A stretch of 64,000 bases of DNA, taken from the NCBI GenBank assembly GCA_003344405.1, contig NOWV01000032.1:248001-312000 (forward strand). The letters run 5' to 3'. This stretch comes from Trichoplax sp. H2. Lineage: Eukaryota; Placozoa; Uniplacotomia; Trichoplacea. Of the stretch, positions 36,622-49,472 are shown piece after piece. A program made the translations under genes and the position numbers. The notes beneath the pieces are model-generated. The model saw only the letters and a list, made by a program, of their open reading frames with translations. It searched no databases and was not told the DNA's origin. Numbering within the stretch: the stretch's first letter is position 1; each line of letters opens with the position of its first letter.

Positions 36622-38220
36622 ATGAGAAGTCTTCTCCTTATTGTAGCCCTTTCCATTTATGGAGCGACAGCTCAAATTTGCTGCAGTCCTCCGCAGTTTC
36701 AAACAGTAATCACAACCGATGATTATGTTGAAACTTTAAACACTAAGATTATGTCTCAAATTCAAATTCGGTTATATTACGACTACTCGAATCAGCGAAT
36801 TCGAGTTGATGAAAGTCCTGCTGGTATCAAAACTACAGTCATTATAGACTTCAACACGGTTAGTAATTCATATATAGTAAATAAAAAATGTGTGTTTGAC
36901 GTTTCTTAACAAACCCATCGAACCTCATGAGCTAACAAATAAATTCAATAATTATAATTCAATTAGTCACAAGCTCTTCGAAGTTAATTAATCGGATCGC
37001 CTGAAAATATTATAGTACTCGTAATTTAAAATGCTTACCGACCTGTCGAGTTCGTACTGTGAATCTGTGATGCTTTCTTCAGTCACTGCACTATTAATTT
37101 ATCTCTTTATCATGGCAATAACATCGCGCCAGTGACATTAGCGATGCTGACACAGAGTACCCACCTGCTAGCCAGTAGTTTGATTCCGAAGTACATAAAA
37201 ATTATTAATAGATTAATAGATGTTGTATAATTAATTAGTAGCTGTCATAACTGTACTGTGCGAAATTCCTTTTAGCTTACTCTAATGTTCCAATCGATCG
37301 TCAGACGAATAATTACTTTATAATGAAGATATTTTTGACAATTTTCGACTTTTAGCACAAAACCTACATCATCACTAATGGACAATGTTTAACAACTACT
37401 ATTGAAGCTCCTTTCAATCCTACCTGCATCCCAGGTTTGTTATTCATATTCGTCGATCTTAATTTTCGGTATGCCAGCTGTACGATAACGTTAAAGCAGT
37501 ATTTGGGTTATTTATTTTAAATATTCGAACTTGATCCTACAATTTCTTTGACATTTTCTTCATGTTAATTTAAAAATCTACAACAAGAGTCGATTGCTAT
37601 AGTAATATATATAATTAAAGTATATTTGCTATTTAACATCGATCTACCTATCATTGCTAGGTAACGCATTATATAGTGGCATCTTGCAATTAGGTGGTCC
37701 TGATGGCATTATAGCAAAATCATATCATTTCTCTACCGCCGATAGTACGATACAAACGGATTATATTATTTCTGAGAATTGCATTCCAGTACTCGAAGTA
37801 TCGAAGGTGTCGCTGACTAATCCTACTACTGAAACAACATTCGTTACTCTGACTTACGGTAACACAACTATTGGTATACAAGATCCAAGTGTCTTCGATA
37901 TACCCGCTGTCTGTTCTCAACATGCTTCAATGAAACTACCTGTAAGCGAAAAGGCACTTATTTCATACGTTTACTGTAACGGATAATCCTAAATCCTATG
38001 AATACAATTTCGAATGAATTACAGTATTAATTATAATATAATTATAAACAATATAGTATTTGCATTTAGTGTGATAGATTAAATTTAAATTCTTAAGAAA
38101 ACTAACTGGCCTTTATTAACAATGCAACGATTGCAATTAGGGTTTCGATTTCTCTAATCACCTCCGCAGAAAACGAAGAGCCTCTTTTTACAAAAGTCTT
38201 ACCAGCAACCAGTAAAATAG
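36622..38220 (+). CDS. Ependymin-related secreted protein, copy b
   Basis: Exons 36622-36858, 37356-37434 (79 nt), 37661-37941 and 38170-38220 (TAG); phases 0, 1, 0; 215 residues. The signal peptide is MRSLLLIVALSIYGATAQ and the mature protein starts ICCSPPQFQ. The core strand is RLYYDYSNQRIRVDE. Exon 2 has the pattern YIITNGQC...FNPTCIPG. Exon 3 has NCIPVLEV and DPSVFDIPAVCSQH. The last exon is short (KTKSLFLQKSYQQPVK) and basic. I chose ATG 36622 over 36580 because the signal peptide begins there. Reading through the exon 3 donor would end after 15 residues, so a truncated form from intron retention is possible. Confidence 0.9.
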
Positions 38221-39527
38221 ACATAGTATATTTGTAAATTATATAAACTTTATATTTTTATTGCTGATATCATACGAATACGGTACTGATGTCCGCAATA
38301 CTCCTGTATTTTTGCATTTCACTTAACTGTCGTGCCGTAAGTATAGGCACCAGAAGTATATATCTCTACTATACTACTAGTAGTTAATAACTAAAATATA
38401 AGCAAGACTACTAGCTGCACCCGCGTCAGCACACACGCTTAGATCGGCGAACTGTACGCTGCAATCAACATCTGCTGTATCTATTTTTAATTAAAAGAAA
38501 GCAGTTAATTTTTACGTTTGGTTTGTCGTATAAAATTCTTAGAATTACGTCCGATTGTCCTTTTAATGGCTTAGTGTAGTGACTGTGGCTCAGCTTCTAT
38601 TATGATCATGCGGTGCTGCGACTGTAACTGATAATGCGTAATGCAAAAATATATGTTATCACTGCGACATTAGTAGTGCAATAATCCTTTCCTTCCTATA
38701 ATTACATAGAATTGTAACGCTTATTTCTTTACGTGAAATAAAATCTTCTAAGTACATTAATATAATGACTGCACATACATGTATACTGGATATTTTATAA
38801 ATCTAGTGAGTATCTTAGGATTAGTCTTGTTATCTACTATCTATTATCCGCCTGCTTTCTATCATCGCAATGATTACAGTTGTACTACAGTGAGATACTA
38901 TCAAACAGCTTTAAGCCTTTATAGTGTAACTATAATGGACAGCACTTCTAGCAGCAAGAGACACTTCCCTGCGCGAAATGAGTAGTAGTACAGTGTGGAT
39001 TGTCTCGATAGTATCAGCACTTTATATTGTCATAATAATACCAATACAGTATCAAGAAAAATCTGATACTTGACACCTCTACCTGGGAACTGGCACATGA
39101 TTAATTGACTTATAAGCGACATTACTGACCATTATTATTGTTATTATCACTAATAAATATTGCAAACAGAGGTTTTTGATCTTTTACTCATCTGAGTTCT
39201 CTCTTATATTCATATCAATTAGTGTTCCTCATATATCCAACATCTATACAATCTCATCTTTAATTGCTCGGAAAGCAATAAGTTAAGAGTGTCAGTTTCT
39301 GTTTGATCTTGAGTCTTGGAGAGCACTGTTGATGATCATAAATCATTTTGTTTATTTATTTATTTGCGGCCTGATTCTTCAGCGTTCGGTCTCAGTCAAT
39401 TTATCATCTATACCGCTGAAGCCCTATTGATAAAAAGAGATTTTTTTTTACCTCTATGGCTGAAACCTTAGCATCTTAGTAGTTTAACAGTGAATATTAT
39501 AAAGAGACACATCGCCATCGACACGTC

Positions 39528-39870
39528 GATGGGCTCTGGTTCAGTTCAACTTTTAGCTGAAACTGCTTTCTGTTAACAGGAAATATAGTACTTTACCATG
39601 GATGCTTACGGTACAGTACAGTGTTATGATCATGCTTTTACGCAGGCACGAGACCTATGCGAGATCTCTTCATAAGCCTAATAAAGCATAATAATCTATT
39701 CATGGGCCCTCGTTCAGTCCAACCTTTAGCTGAAACTGCTTTCTGTTAACCAGAAATATGGTACTGTACCCATAGATGCTCACAGTGTTATGATAAAACT
39801 TTAAAGTTAAACTTTCACGCAGGCACGAGACCTATGCGCGATGATGAGATCTATTCATAAGCGCGGTCCG
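39528..39870. repeat. Diverged 173-bp tandem duplication
   Basis: Unit 1 starts GATGGGCTCTGGTTCAG at 39528 and unit 2 starts CATGGGCCCTCGTTCAG at 39701. Both share TTTAGCTGAAACTGCTTTCT and ACGCAGGCACGAGACCTATG, and CATAAGC near their ends. Mismatches and small indels make it clearly older than the perfect duplication at 17188. No coding frame spans it. Confidence 0.8.
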
Positions 39871-39911
39871 TACTAATTCAACCATTCAGTTACTCAACTT
39901 ACTCATATTGT

Positions 39912-40145
39912 AAAGTACAGTACTACAGTATTAAAATACGAACAATACAGTACAGTACAGTACAGTACAATAAAAAGTCACGCTGAGGTCACATTTTCGG
40001 CAACCTAGCAACCTTTTTAGCAACTAGTTCAAATCCATAGTACTGTACTGTACAGTATATCAATCAAGTAATCGTGTAAAAATTACAGTACTGTACAGTA
40101 CAGGAAAGCCCATCGAGAAAATACTGTACTGTACCAGCTTGTACT
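39912..40145. repeat. TACAG/CTGTA arrays upstream of ependymin copy c
   Basis: Runs such as ACAGTACAGTACAGTACAGT near 39948-39968 and palindromic CTGTACAGTA cores at 40040-40145, ending about 160 bp before the start codon at 40307. Confidence 0.75.
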
Positions 40146-40306
40146 GTAGTGCACTCATTGCTATTGCTACTGAATACTGATAAAGTGCACACTAAAAAAG
40201 TTACGCAATTACTTTACGCACTAGCTGCTCTCCAACTCAGAGGTTCCGCTGCAAACATCGATTCTAAAAATTTGATTAACGACAGAATATTTACGTTTGA
40301 GAAACT

Positions 40307-41940
40307 ATGCTACCATCGCTACCATCAATCGCTATTATCTTAGCTATTACAGCTGCAACTCATGCCTTTCCAATATGTAAAATTCCGATGGAAATCCAAG
40401 GCACGATACAAACATTGAACGTTATGCAAGCGAATAAAGATGCAAAGCCCAACTTATCTGCTCAATCGTACAAATTTACACAAGATTTTAAGTCGAAAAG
40501 AATTCGTTTAGATGGTCAAGTAAATGGAATAAATACAACAATCATTGAAGACTTCGTTGAGGTATTCAGACAGATTTATCATAATAACATATAAGAAATT
40601 ATAGCAAGTATGATAATATATATAATTAATTTATACTTGCTTCTGAGATACGAGGTAATACGCGAACCGTAGTCCCGCAGTCATATGCATAGTTGTATAC
40701 TATATATATATTATATACTGTATATACTGTATATCACATTTACACAGCAGCTTCACGAATGAAGTTCTTATCAAGTTGAAATATTAATAGAAATACAGTA
40801 TTTGATAAATTCTTTAGAATTGGCCAAAAGAGTGAATACAGATCAATGTATAGCAACATTTTCGGAGCCGTACTGTACAGACAAAAATAAATCAATGTAA
40901 ATAGTATTTTACGTATACAGTGTAATACAGGCATATATTACATTGGGCACGATCGAAATTGGAGTTTTTAATTAATAGACAATGATCATTGCTATAAATT
41001 TTTTAATTTTTAATTATTTTGTTCAGTTTAAGCAGTATAGTCTATAGAACGATGGCCAATTCTACTGATCTTTATTTCAGCTATCATACCAAATTAACAC
41101 ACTTTAGAAGATACGCTATAAACAAATTCCTACAGTCACGCTTTTTAATATAGTACCGAATAGACATTATGCTATTTTATGTTAACTAATGCGATAATCA
41201 ATTTATATTGTAACAAAAAAGCACAAGATCTATACGATCATTAACAATGGAAAGAAATGCGTCACTGGTAATTTAACAATTTCGTTTCCGGATGCCAAGG
41301 CTTTAAGTAAGAGTTGATAATTATACAAGATGCGTATTCAAGATTTGAGCTAGTTTATCATTCAAAATAACCGCTGACTGCGGCGATACATGTGGCTTAT
41401 GGAACGTATACTTTATAGCAATAAAGAAATTTAAAATTTGAGACCATTACTGTTCTAAGCGTAGCGAGCGGACCCAGCTCCTAGTAGAGCCTTAAAACTA
41501 AAACATTTTAAGCTCCAAAAATTTATTATTGTACCCTTAATACTCAAAAAAATGGAATTTTATCATTAATTACAGGGTTACTAGATACTATTAAATTCAT
41601 ACAAGCCGTCATCTCGCATACAGCGTAAGGTGATTTCAATGCTATATAATATTTTTTCTTTTATTATATAACTTCAGAAAATGCCACCTACCTTGGAATG
41701 CACACTGTTGGAGGTTCATTAGCTGTATACATATATCGGTTCTCATTGGCTAATATATCAGCAACTGTTGAAGTAGCAAAGAAAACCTGTTTGCCTGTCG
41801 TTGAAGCAGCAGAAATTAAATTTGGTAAATTGGTCCTTCATTCAGCAATATCATTCTTAGATATGAAACCGAAGATCAGCAATCCAAATATTTTAAAGAT
41901 TCCTTCCATTTGTTCTCAACACGCGACAAGAACCGAAAAT
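40307..41940 (+). CDS. Ependymin-related secreted protein, copy c (divergent, 3' end unclear)
   Basis: Exons 40307-40561, 41222-41306 (85 nt, two codons longer than most copies) and 41678-41940; phases 0, 1, 0. A signal peptide (LPSIAIILAITAATHAF) is followed by PICKIPMEIQG: only one cysteine where most copies have CC. The core strand is degenerate (FKSKRIRLDG). Exon 2 has NNGKKCVTGN but lacks the second cysteine. Exon 3 keeps TCLPVVEAAE and ILKIPSICSQHA. The donor at 41941 (GTAAAT) implies a fourth exon that I could not identify; reading through gives VNKLL and a stop at 41958. It is probably still functional, as frames are open, but it is the most diverged copy. Confidence 0.82.
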
Positions 41941-44010
41941 GTAAATAAGCTATTGTAACGACATATCACAAAATACATATATACCAATGCAAATATATTA
42001 TGTTTACGTCCAGTAATTGATTGAGTTTATCTCAGTAATATTTTTAATATACGTATGAATTACTATAAAATGTAAGTTTAAGTCAATTCCTTAGTTATAA
42101 TTTAGATGAAAACAGTTAACTCAGTTTAATTTTGGTTAGTCAACTCATGCTGTTATTGCTGTAATAATGCGGTTACAAACATAACGATACTGAATTATAT
42201 TTTACGGAGGTTTCTTGGATGTTAATTTTCTCGTTTTCTGCTGACATCGCAATTATAGATGATTGACCACCTTCATTACGTGAGATTGCAAGCGGCTACT
42301 CCAGTGCATAAGCCAGAATCCTCTTAGCTTATGAACTATACCTTGGACTATTAGAGATTTAGTTCTAAAAGTAGTTTAAGTAAACATAAAATTCTGGGTA
42401 TTCACCATCATCCTCGTACAAGGTTAATTCTTACAAGATGTCTAGGTTCGCGTGTGGATTCCCTACATTTTTAACTAGTCCATGGCTCGCGCCGTGATGA
42501 TCATTACTTATACTGAATAATTACTGCAACTGCGAAGAAAGCTAGAAGTAACTATGCATTTTACCATATAGAAGTGTAATGCAAAATTTTGCAACATTAT
42601 AGCAAATACATAAAGCTATCATGCATTTTGGATTGATATTATGTTACCGAAATAAAATGTAATAAAAGTACGCAGCAGTTTGCACATGCTACATTGGCTC
42701 AGTAGAATACTTTGATTTATGTTTTGAGATATATGACACCATCAACTGTTCCTATTCTGCTTATCACCACTCTTTGTCTTTAAACGATGTTGATATAATG
42801 ACTATCGACAATAACTAATATAAAGGTATTCAAGGTTTTAAAATGTCTTACTGCTTTATGCAACATTTTCAAGATTTCGATTCTTGATTACTATTTTATA
42901 GGGTTATGTCAGCAGCTGCAGCTTTAATCCTTTAGCCCGCTAAGCTTCAGGATTCTCACAATAGCGGATTTTACTGACGCTTAGCTTTTATTGTAAAGGT
43001 TAAAATTCTATAAGAAGAACCACAGTAAAGCATTTGGCCGGTGATTTGCAAAAATCATAAAGCCGTTAGCTCAAATGGTCTCTAATTACATACAAGAGTT
43101 AGTCTAGCGACCTTCTGTTCATTACACGTTAAATCTAACGGTCTTAATAAATGCGTGCAATGCATGACAATCGCGATTGATAAGTAACTAATCATACTAC
43201 TATGCGCGTACATTACAATATTGCACCAGTACATGTTATATGTTATACTGTGCTAGCATGCTGATACAAATCGATACCTTTTACAATTCTAGTCGAAGCA
43301 CCACTTGTGTGATTGCATATTTTATAATAAGGAGATCAGGATAAAACTAAAGTTATATGAATTTAAACTTTGATAAAAAACCAAATCTCTTCTTAGAGAT
43401 CCACATTAGGTCGTGCCACTTCTCATAGTTGAAAATCAAACCCTGAGCGCGTGTCAAATATCAATAAAATGAAAAACTAATAATGTACGTAGTTAAGTTG
43501 ATGTTTAATAGATATATAAGATAACAAAGGCAATTGATATTCAAGGATCTAAAGATAGAGAGCATTCTGTGAAATACCTTAAAATTAATCTCATTTTGCC
43601 TAATGTAATTCTACTCCAGATAGCTCATTCATCGGTTAAACTAAGGATCACCAGATACTTTGTATAAAGTATTTAGCAGCCCATAATTAATACTCAAATT
43701 GAAACCTTCATCTCAAACTAGATTGCGGCATATTAATTGGATTTATTGAGTTTGTGTACGGTATTTAACAGTCAATTGATATTACAAATTTGAGCAAATA
43801 TCAGGATTATCAGTCGAATCATTATACTTGAGTAAATTATTAAAAATGTACTAGTTGCTCGAATTTAGGTAATAGAGCATTGCTGACTAATAATACCCTT
43901 TCGGACAGTAGCCTAACACTCATGTAACATATAGATTTAGTTATAATTTTATAGAGGGTACAATAAGTTCTATACTAGTGACTTATTCTTGTACTATCTA
44001 TAAAACACTA
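41941..44010. other. Intergenic after ependymin copy c
   Basis: About 2 kb, AT-rich. A possible exon 4 for copy c (AG|GGTTATGTCAGC at about 42901, short ORF to a stop) is too weak to call. No repeat array. Confidence 0.45.
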
Positions 44011-45059
44011 TTAATCTTCAGAATTTATGATATCACGTTGGTAATTTTGACTTGCTTTAAGGGCTCCTAAGCCTTCAAGTAGAAATGAAGCACATATGTA
44101 ATTTCCCATAATGCGGTAACAGCGAAAGAAAGAGTCGCAACATTTTAGTCCATCACTGCAATCAGCATTGCTTTCATGACAAGTAATCTGTGAATAGAAA
44201 ATCACAAATGTTCAAAGTTAATTAAATCAGGTGCAAAAAATGTTTATCGGCAGAGATTTAAAAATAGATACTGTATTTTATTATAATGGTAATACCGGTA
44301 ATACGCGAAGGCAAAATCATATCATTCACCGTTTTACGTAATTATATTCAGCATCTAAAGCATCACCGCTGTTATTTTTGCGCAAAATATCTAAGCTATC
44401 CAATAATATTATCTTGCTATTTATTTCAAATTCTGAAGCCCCTTATATGTTTAATATGTTACCTAACAACCTTCATTATGTCGACTAATTTTATTATAAC
44501 TTAATTATTAAGAGTAGGAACATAACAAAAATTCCTGAAGCGTAATGTATCCATAATACAGTTGATTTAAAAGAATAGTCAATGTAAATCTTTAGCGAAA
44601 GTGCTTTATTGATATTCAGTTTAATAAGAAACGATAGCGTAAGAAGAATAGACAATGCTTAAGATTAGCATATCAGCGTGCTTCGGGAATTGATTCCAGG
44701 AGGACTCTCTTAGGTAAAATATATGTAAGTAATAAATGCTTACTATAGGACGACTGATAAAATATTTCTATGCAGTAAATTCCTTTTTTTCATAGTAATG
44801 CAAGCATGATAAATGGTAAACTTACGGTCTTATTATTTCCAGAATGATCAGCATCGTTAGCAAGAGTTGTTTCCTCCGTCTCCTCCTCTTTGTTGTTTGG
44901 GGCGCCCTGCGATTGTTCTTTGACTGGCTGATCTTCTCGTTGCCGAAATGGGTTGAATGAAAACCTAATATCACTTATGTCAATAATTCTTCGACATTGG
45001 ATTTGAATCATACTGGCAAATATTAAAGTAAATATTAAAATTTTCGTATCGACCTTCAT
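44011..45059 (-). CDS. Small secreted cysteine-rich protein, unrecognised family
   Basis: Two exons: 44826-45059 (ATG 45059) and 44011-44187 (TAA), phase 0; 136 residues. A signal peptide (KILIFTLIFASMIQIQC) is followed by about 55 residues of charged, Glu-rich, probably unfolded sequence. Then comes a compact cysteine cluster entirely in exon 2: C81-x6-C88-x5-CC(94,95)-x5-C101-x8-C110. The CC after a CSDGLK motif resembles WAP, colipase and related small disulfide folds, but the count (six) and spacing do not fit WAP exactly. A secreted inhibitor, ligand or peptide precursor are all possible. It sits in reverse orientation between ependymin copies c and d. Confidence 0.72.
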
Positions 45060-48000
45060 CTTTTCTCGTAACTCCTGAAAACATAGTTAGAGCCAATATT
45101 TAGTATGTCACAGTATACTAGATTGCATTGCCCATATATAATCATTTAACATCAGCGGCCTTGATTATATATATTATCTTACGTATGTTATATTTTATAT
45201 TCCTAAATTTGTAAGCTTCATATGTGATTACTTATAAAAATTCACTATAAATGCATCTTATGTTTATTTTATGTCCCAGTTGCAGTTATTAGCGAAGCCA
45301 AATTGTCCTCATTTTACCTTTACAATAGTTTATATGTCGATCCACTGAAATACTGTATCTTTCTATCCCCATGATACTGAATTCTAAGGAAATAATCTCA
45401 ATTTTTTAATTTTATGGGAATAGTAATAGTGGCAATGGACTTGCAATCTATTCGTACTTCGAATTAACCATCATACTTAGTAAATCATCACCCTCAGAAA
45501 TGGCAAAAAGTCTCTGAAGCGGCAAAATTTCTGTTACATCGAATGCACACTGCAAGTTAAGGGATTTGTTGCATACGCAAATGATTTCTTGTATTAGTTA
45601 AGTAAACTAAGATATGTTCTATTGATTTATGACTATATGACTATAATAGCCTTTAATCTTCTTATTTAAAGGCTATAGGCGATATATCCGTATATACGGA
45701 TGCATTATAAATGAAGGAGCAAATGGTATAAATTTATAAATACCACTCAGGGAAATTTAGGCGACAAGTGCTATTCTATTCTATCAGCTTAATATCGCGG
45801 AAACAGCAAATAGTTTTAATAATTATACCAACATAACTAAACCAACATAATATTATGCAATTAATTTATTCTATGTACTACGGTGTAATAGTAATTAGAT
45901 TACATAAATTAATATAATACCACGTAAGAAAGATAAAACAGTGAAATTATGTGGCACTAGCAAATAGTTACACGAAGAGTTACATAAATATTCTATTTCG
46001 AAAGATTCTCTATCATAGCTTGTTATAAAAAAATGAAGTATTTCTTACCCTAAAGCCTATGAATCAATACTGTTTCGTAAAATCGAACAGTTAAGAGGAG
46101 CCACAAAGGTTGTTGCTTTGTAAGTATTCATCAATATTATCTGTTAAAGGGGTATATATAGCTTCTTTTGCTAACCGTCTCAATGAAGAATTCTTAATAA
46201 TAAAAGTAAATGCTGCTACGACTAATACTAGCAAGGTAAAATTAATTAAATCCGGAAATAACACAGTTTCGACAGATTAAAATATTTACATAAGATGGCA
46301 CCTGTCAAATTGAAATTACAATAATCATGATTAAGCAATTACATAAACGCGTAGGAGACATTGAGCAAATTTCTATGCTTTTATCATATTCTTTATCTCA
46401 GAATCTCGTAAAAGTTTCGAGGTAGTAAATATTTGCTATATGCTTAAATCGTACAGCACCCCTCTTAACCTAAAGAATCCAATAGTTGTTTTAGGACGTG
46501 AATGATTGCATCGTTTGAAATATTTTTATGACCAATAAAGGAGTATTCTAACTTTTTGTCAAGAAATTGCCTTGTTGAAAATGACAGAGAAAAATTAACA
46601 TTTTATAATTTACCTTAATAAAATATCAGCTACGTAATGGCGATTTTCAAGACCTATTTTTAACTTTGTGGATTTATTTATCATTGCTGAAGACAGAAGC
46701 CGGACTCTGATTTATTAAATGCGGATAATTGTTGAGTAACATATGTGTAATATCTTTTTATATACATTGCGATGCGATCAATGTACGATTACGAAGATTT
46801 AAATTAAGAAGTTTACGTATGATGATGCATTATGGCATTTCGAATATTTGATGGTCTTTTTTGTTTCTTTATAATCTCATTGATTTAGTTGATTAAATTT
46901 TTAATTTTTAACTAAAGATAAAACAAGAGCTTCTCCTTACATTTATATGAAATGGACCATCTGCTCCTTTGCCAAGTCAATCTGTTATAAAGCGTGCTTG
47001 ATTCAAACAGAACGCCAGAAATTGATATTGTGCTCTCGTTAATCCGTTTATTGAGTCAATATAAAATAACCTTCTACATGATGCCAAATATAGTTACCAC
47101 TTAAAGTTATTCTCTAATCACACATAAGACCGTAAATATTTAATTAACACTATCATTCAAACTGATTCTTTCATAAGTTATTCAGTAATATACAGTATAT
47201 CGTAAACTATAATACTATTAGTGAAAATATTGGATACTGTATCGTATATTTAAGCAAGGTTACTGCTGTTGGAATAAATGCATGTACTGTAGGTTGTAGA
47301 ACAATATTTTCATTTATTTGTAATGTGCAACATTTACATATACGGTCTAAGCTGAATCGTACCAAAAAGGAAACTACTCTATATTTCAATTTTATTCACT
47401 TTGAATTAACCATCCACACAGCTAAACAATTCACTCAACAAATTTGTAATGATATCGCAACTGTTCTTCTCAGATTCTTCCTTAGGAGTACGGCACATAT
47501 AAACAATAAACGTACAGTACGGTTTTGAACCGCAGATGGAAGTTACTAATCACAGTTCCTAGGTGCTCTTAGTATGGATTGACATCGTAAGCACTTATTA
47601 TCGTATCATTCACACTTATCCTAAGAGAAGTATGCTAAAAACTTGTTTCAATTCAATTACAGTAGTTACATGTTATCTGAACAGATTTTAATATTACAGG
47701 ATCGAGTTAACACTTTTGAAACATAATTATAGAATATATTAATAATACGAGTATAAGTTTCGAAATACTAGTAAATTTAGTATTTTAGTGTGCACTTGGT
47801 ATTAAGTCAATATTGAACAATACTGAGGTATATTTCGAATTAATTGCTGCAAATGAACCATTCGTATAAATTCTGATTTCATATCGGTAGTCACTACCGC
47901 AGTAATCGTATCTTTTAGATAAATTTTCCTGCGGGTACGTCTTTTACTTGCCTACGATATGTTGTATGTCACGTATTCTGCTAGATTATGACTACTCGTA

Positions 48001-49472
48001 TCTGAACTTATCACAGCTGTGCTTCTCTATTTCTGATTAGTGCTATTTTAAGCTGCGTCGTATTTTATACTCAAAAATTAATTACAGTAATTAATATCTT
48101 TAATTGCATAACAAGAAACCTATATCTGATTGTGACGAATACAATAGCAGGTTAGTATTGTAGCAAAACGGTCATTCCACTATTTCGAATTAATTATAAT
48201 GATAAAATTTAATTTAATATAGTCTTTATCAATCATATATTATTTGATTGTTAAATGTCATTCCTTTGAATTGAACTGATTCTCGCTTATACAATACCAT
48301 AGCCAAAATCTATTTACAAGGAGTAAATAGTTGTAACGTTGTAACGATATATGTCTCTTAAAACAATACTGCATCCAAATTATCATAAAATTCCTTGAAT
48401 TAAGTCAGTTTCACGGACACACTTGAAATAATTACCACACTGTAATACTTGAGTACTAAATTCCTTTCGTAAATTTGTTTTCTGAATAGTATAATGCGCA
48501 CTTTCTAATTTTTACCTCTTCCTTATAACATAGCATTTCAGAGTAATTTAATTTCGAGCCGGGTAAAAACAGCTGCTTTTAAGCTAGGATAGAAATCTAA
48601 TTTAACGTGAGGCTGTAAGACACTGTATAGACATTTCTACTCAGACTACTGTACGAGTGTACGCAGCAGACAAACTGCGTTCATTCAAGTGTATTCATCC
48701 ACTTACGTCTTATTGATCTTATTTGTTTCACTACCGTATTTCGAGCTGAAGACAGAGTCTCACAACATCTTCCACAGAATTTCATGGCTGATTGACAATG
48801 AAATAGAATTAATGAATGAATTATAAATATTATTTAACCGTGAACTACAGTCGGAGCTAGGTACAGTACAATAGCTTCGCTCTAACAAGAAACTGATTCA
48901 TTTTTTTTATTTTTGGTAAAATATTCTTTTTCAAATAGTACAGTACATATTCACTTTTCGTAATATATCTTGTAGTTTTAAAGAGTTGACACATGTGGCA
49001 ATTCCACGGTTTTCTGTCATATTGTTCGTCAAATTTTATAGGCTGCTACTTACTAGTTAGTAGTCGTAAGACGCAAGATAATAAGAGAGATACCGATGAC
49101 CCAAGCAGTCTTTAAAACTGGGGACTTCTTATCTTAACAAGACTTTGTCCATTCGTCTGACTCTCCGATTCGCCCGTCTCTCCTTCCTTTCCCTACGGAC
49201 AAAGTTTTATAAGTTTTAGTAAAGGTTATTATTAAGGGACCCTTGTTATTATTTGTCATGTACAGTTTATTAATGACGGTGAGAAGTCGGAAGACAGTAA
49301 ACATACAGTCATGGTACACATTCGATGTACACTGTATAGTGTACAGTATGAATAAAATGATGTCATCATTCGTCCAATAACTAGTGCAGTGAAAGCTCAT
49401 CTGCAGTACAACCTGTACATGAAAGTTAATGAGAGACACTAGAGGAATCCATTGGAAAAACTCTCGTTCAAC
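45060..49472. other. Large intergenic region
   Basis: 4.4 kb without a supported exon on either strand, the largest empty stretch here. Short inverted motifs occur (TATCCGTATATACGGAT at about 45685). TACAG-type units appear only at the ends (47195, 47510, 48645-48660, 48860 and 49317-49350). Open frames at 47207 and 47325 overlap on opposite strands and look like chance. Confidence 0.5.

Larger units (their letters stand above)
38221..40306. other. Intergenic with tandem repeat and palindromic arrays
   Basis: About 2.1 kb. It holds a diverged 173-bp tandem duplication (39528-39870) and TACAG/CTGTA arrays at 39912-39970 and 40040-40145, close to the next start. Open frames at 38779 and 40149 lack family features or cross the 5' region of copy c. 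Confidence 0.6.

Noticed and set aside
43063-43125. tRNA-like A box (TAGCTCAAATGG)
   Set aside because: No matching B box or cloverleaf pairing downstream.
44286-44504. 72-codon plus-strand open frame with hydrophobic stretches
   Set aside because: AT-driven Ile/Leu/Tyr/Phe composition, no signal peptide logic, no splice partners.
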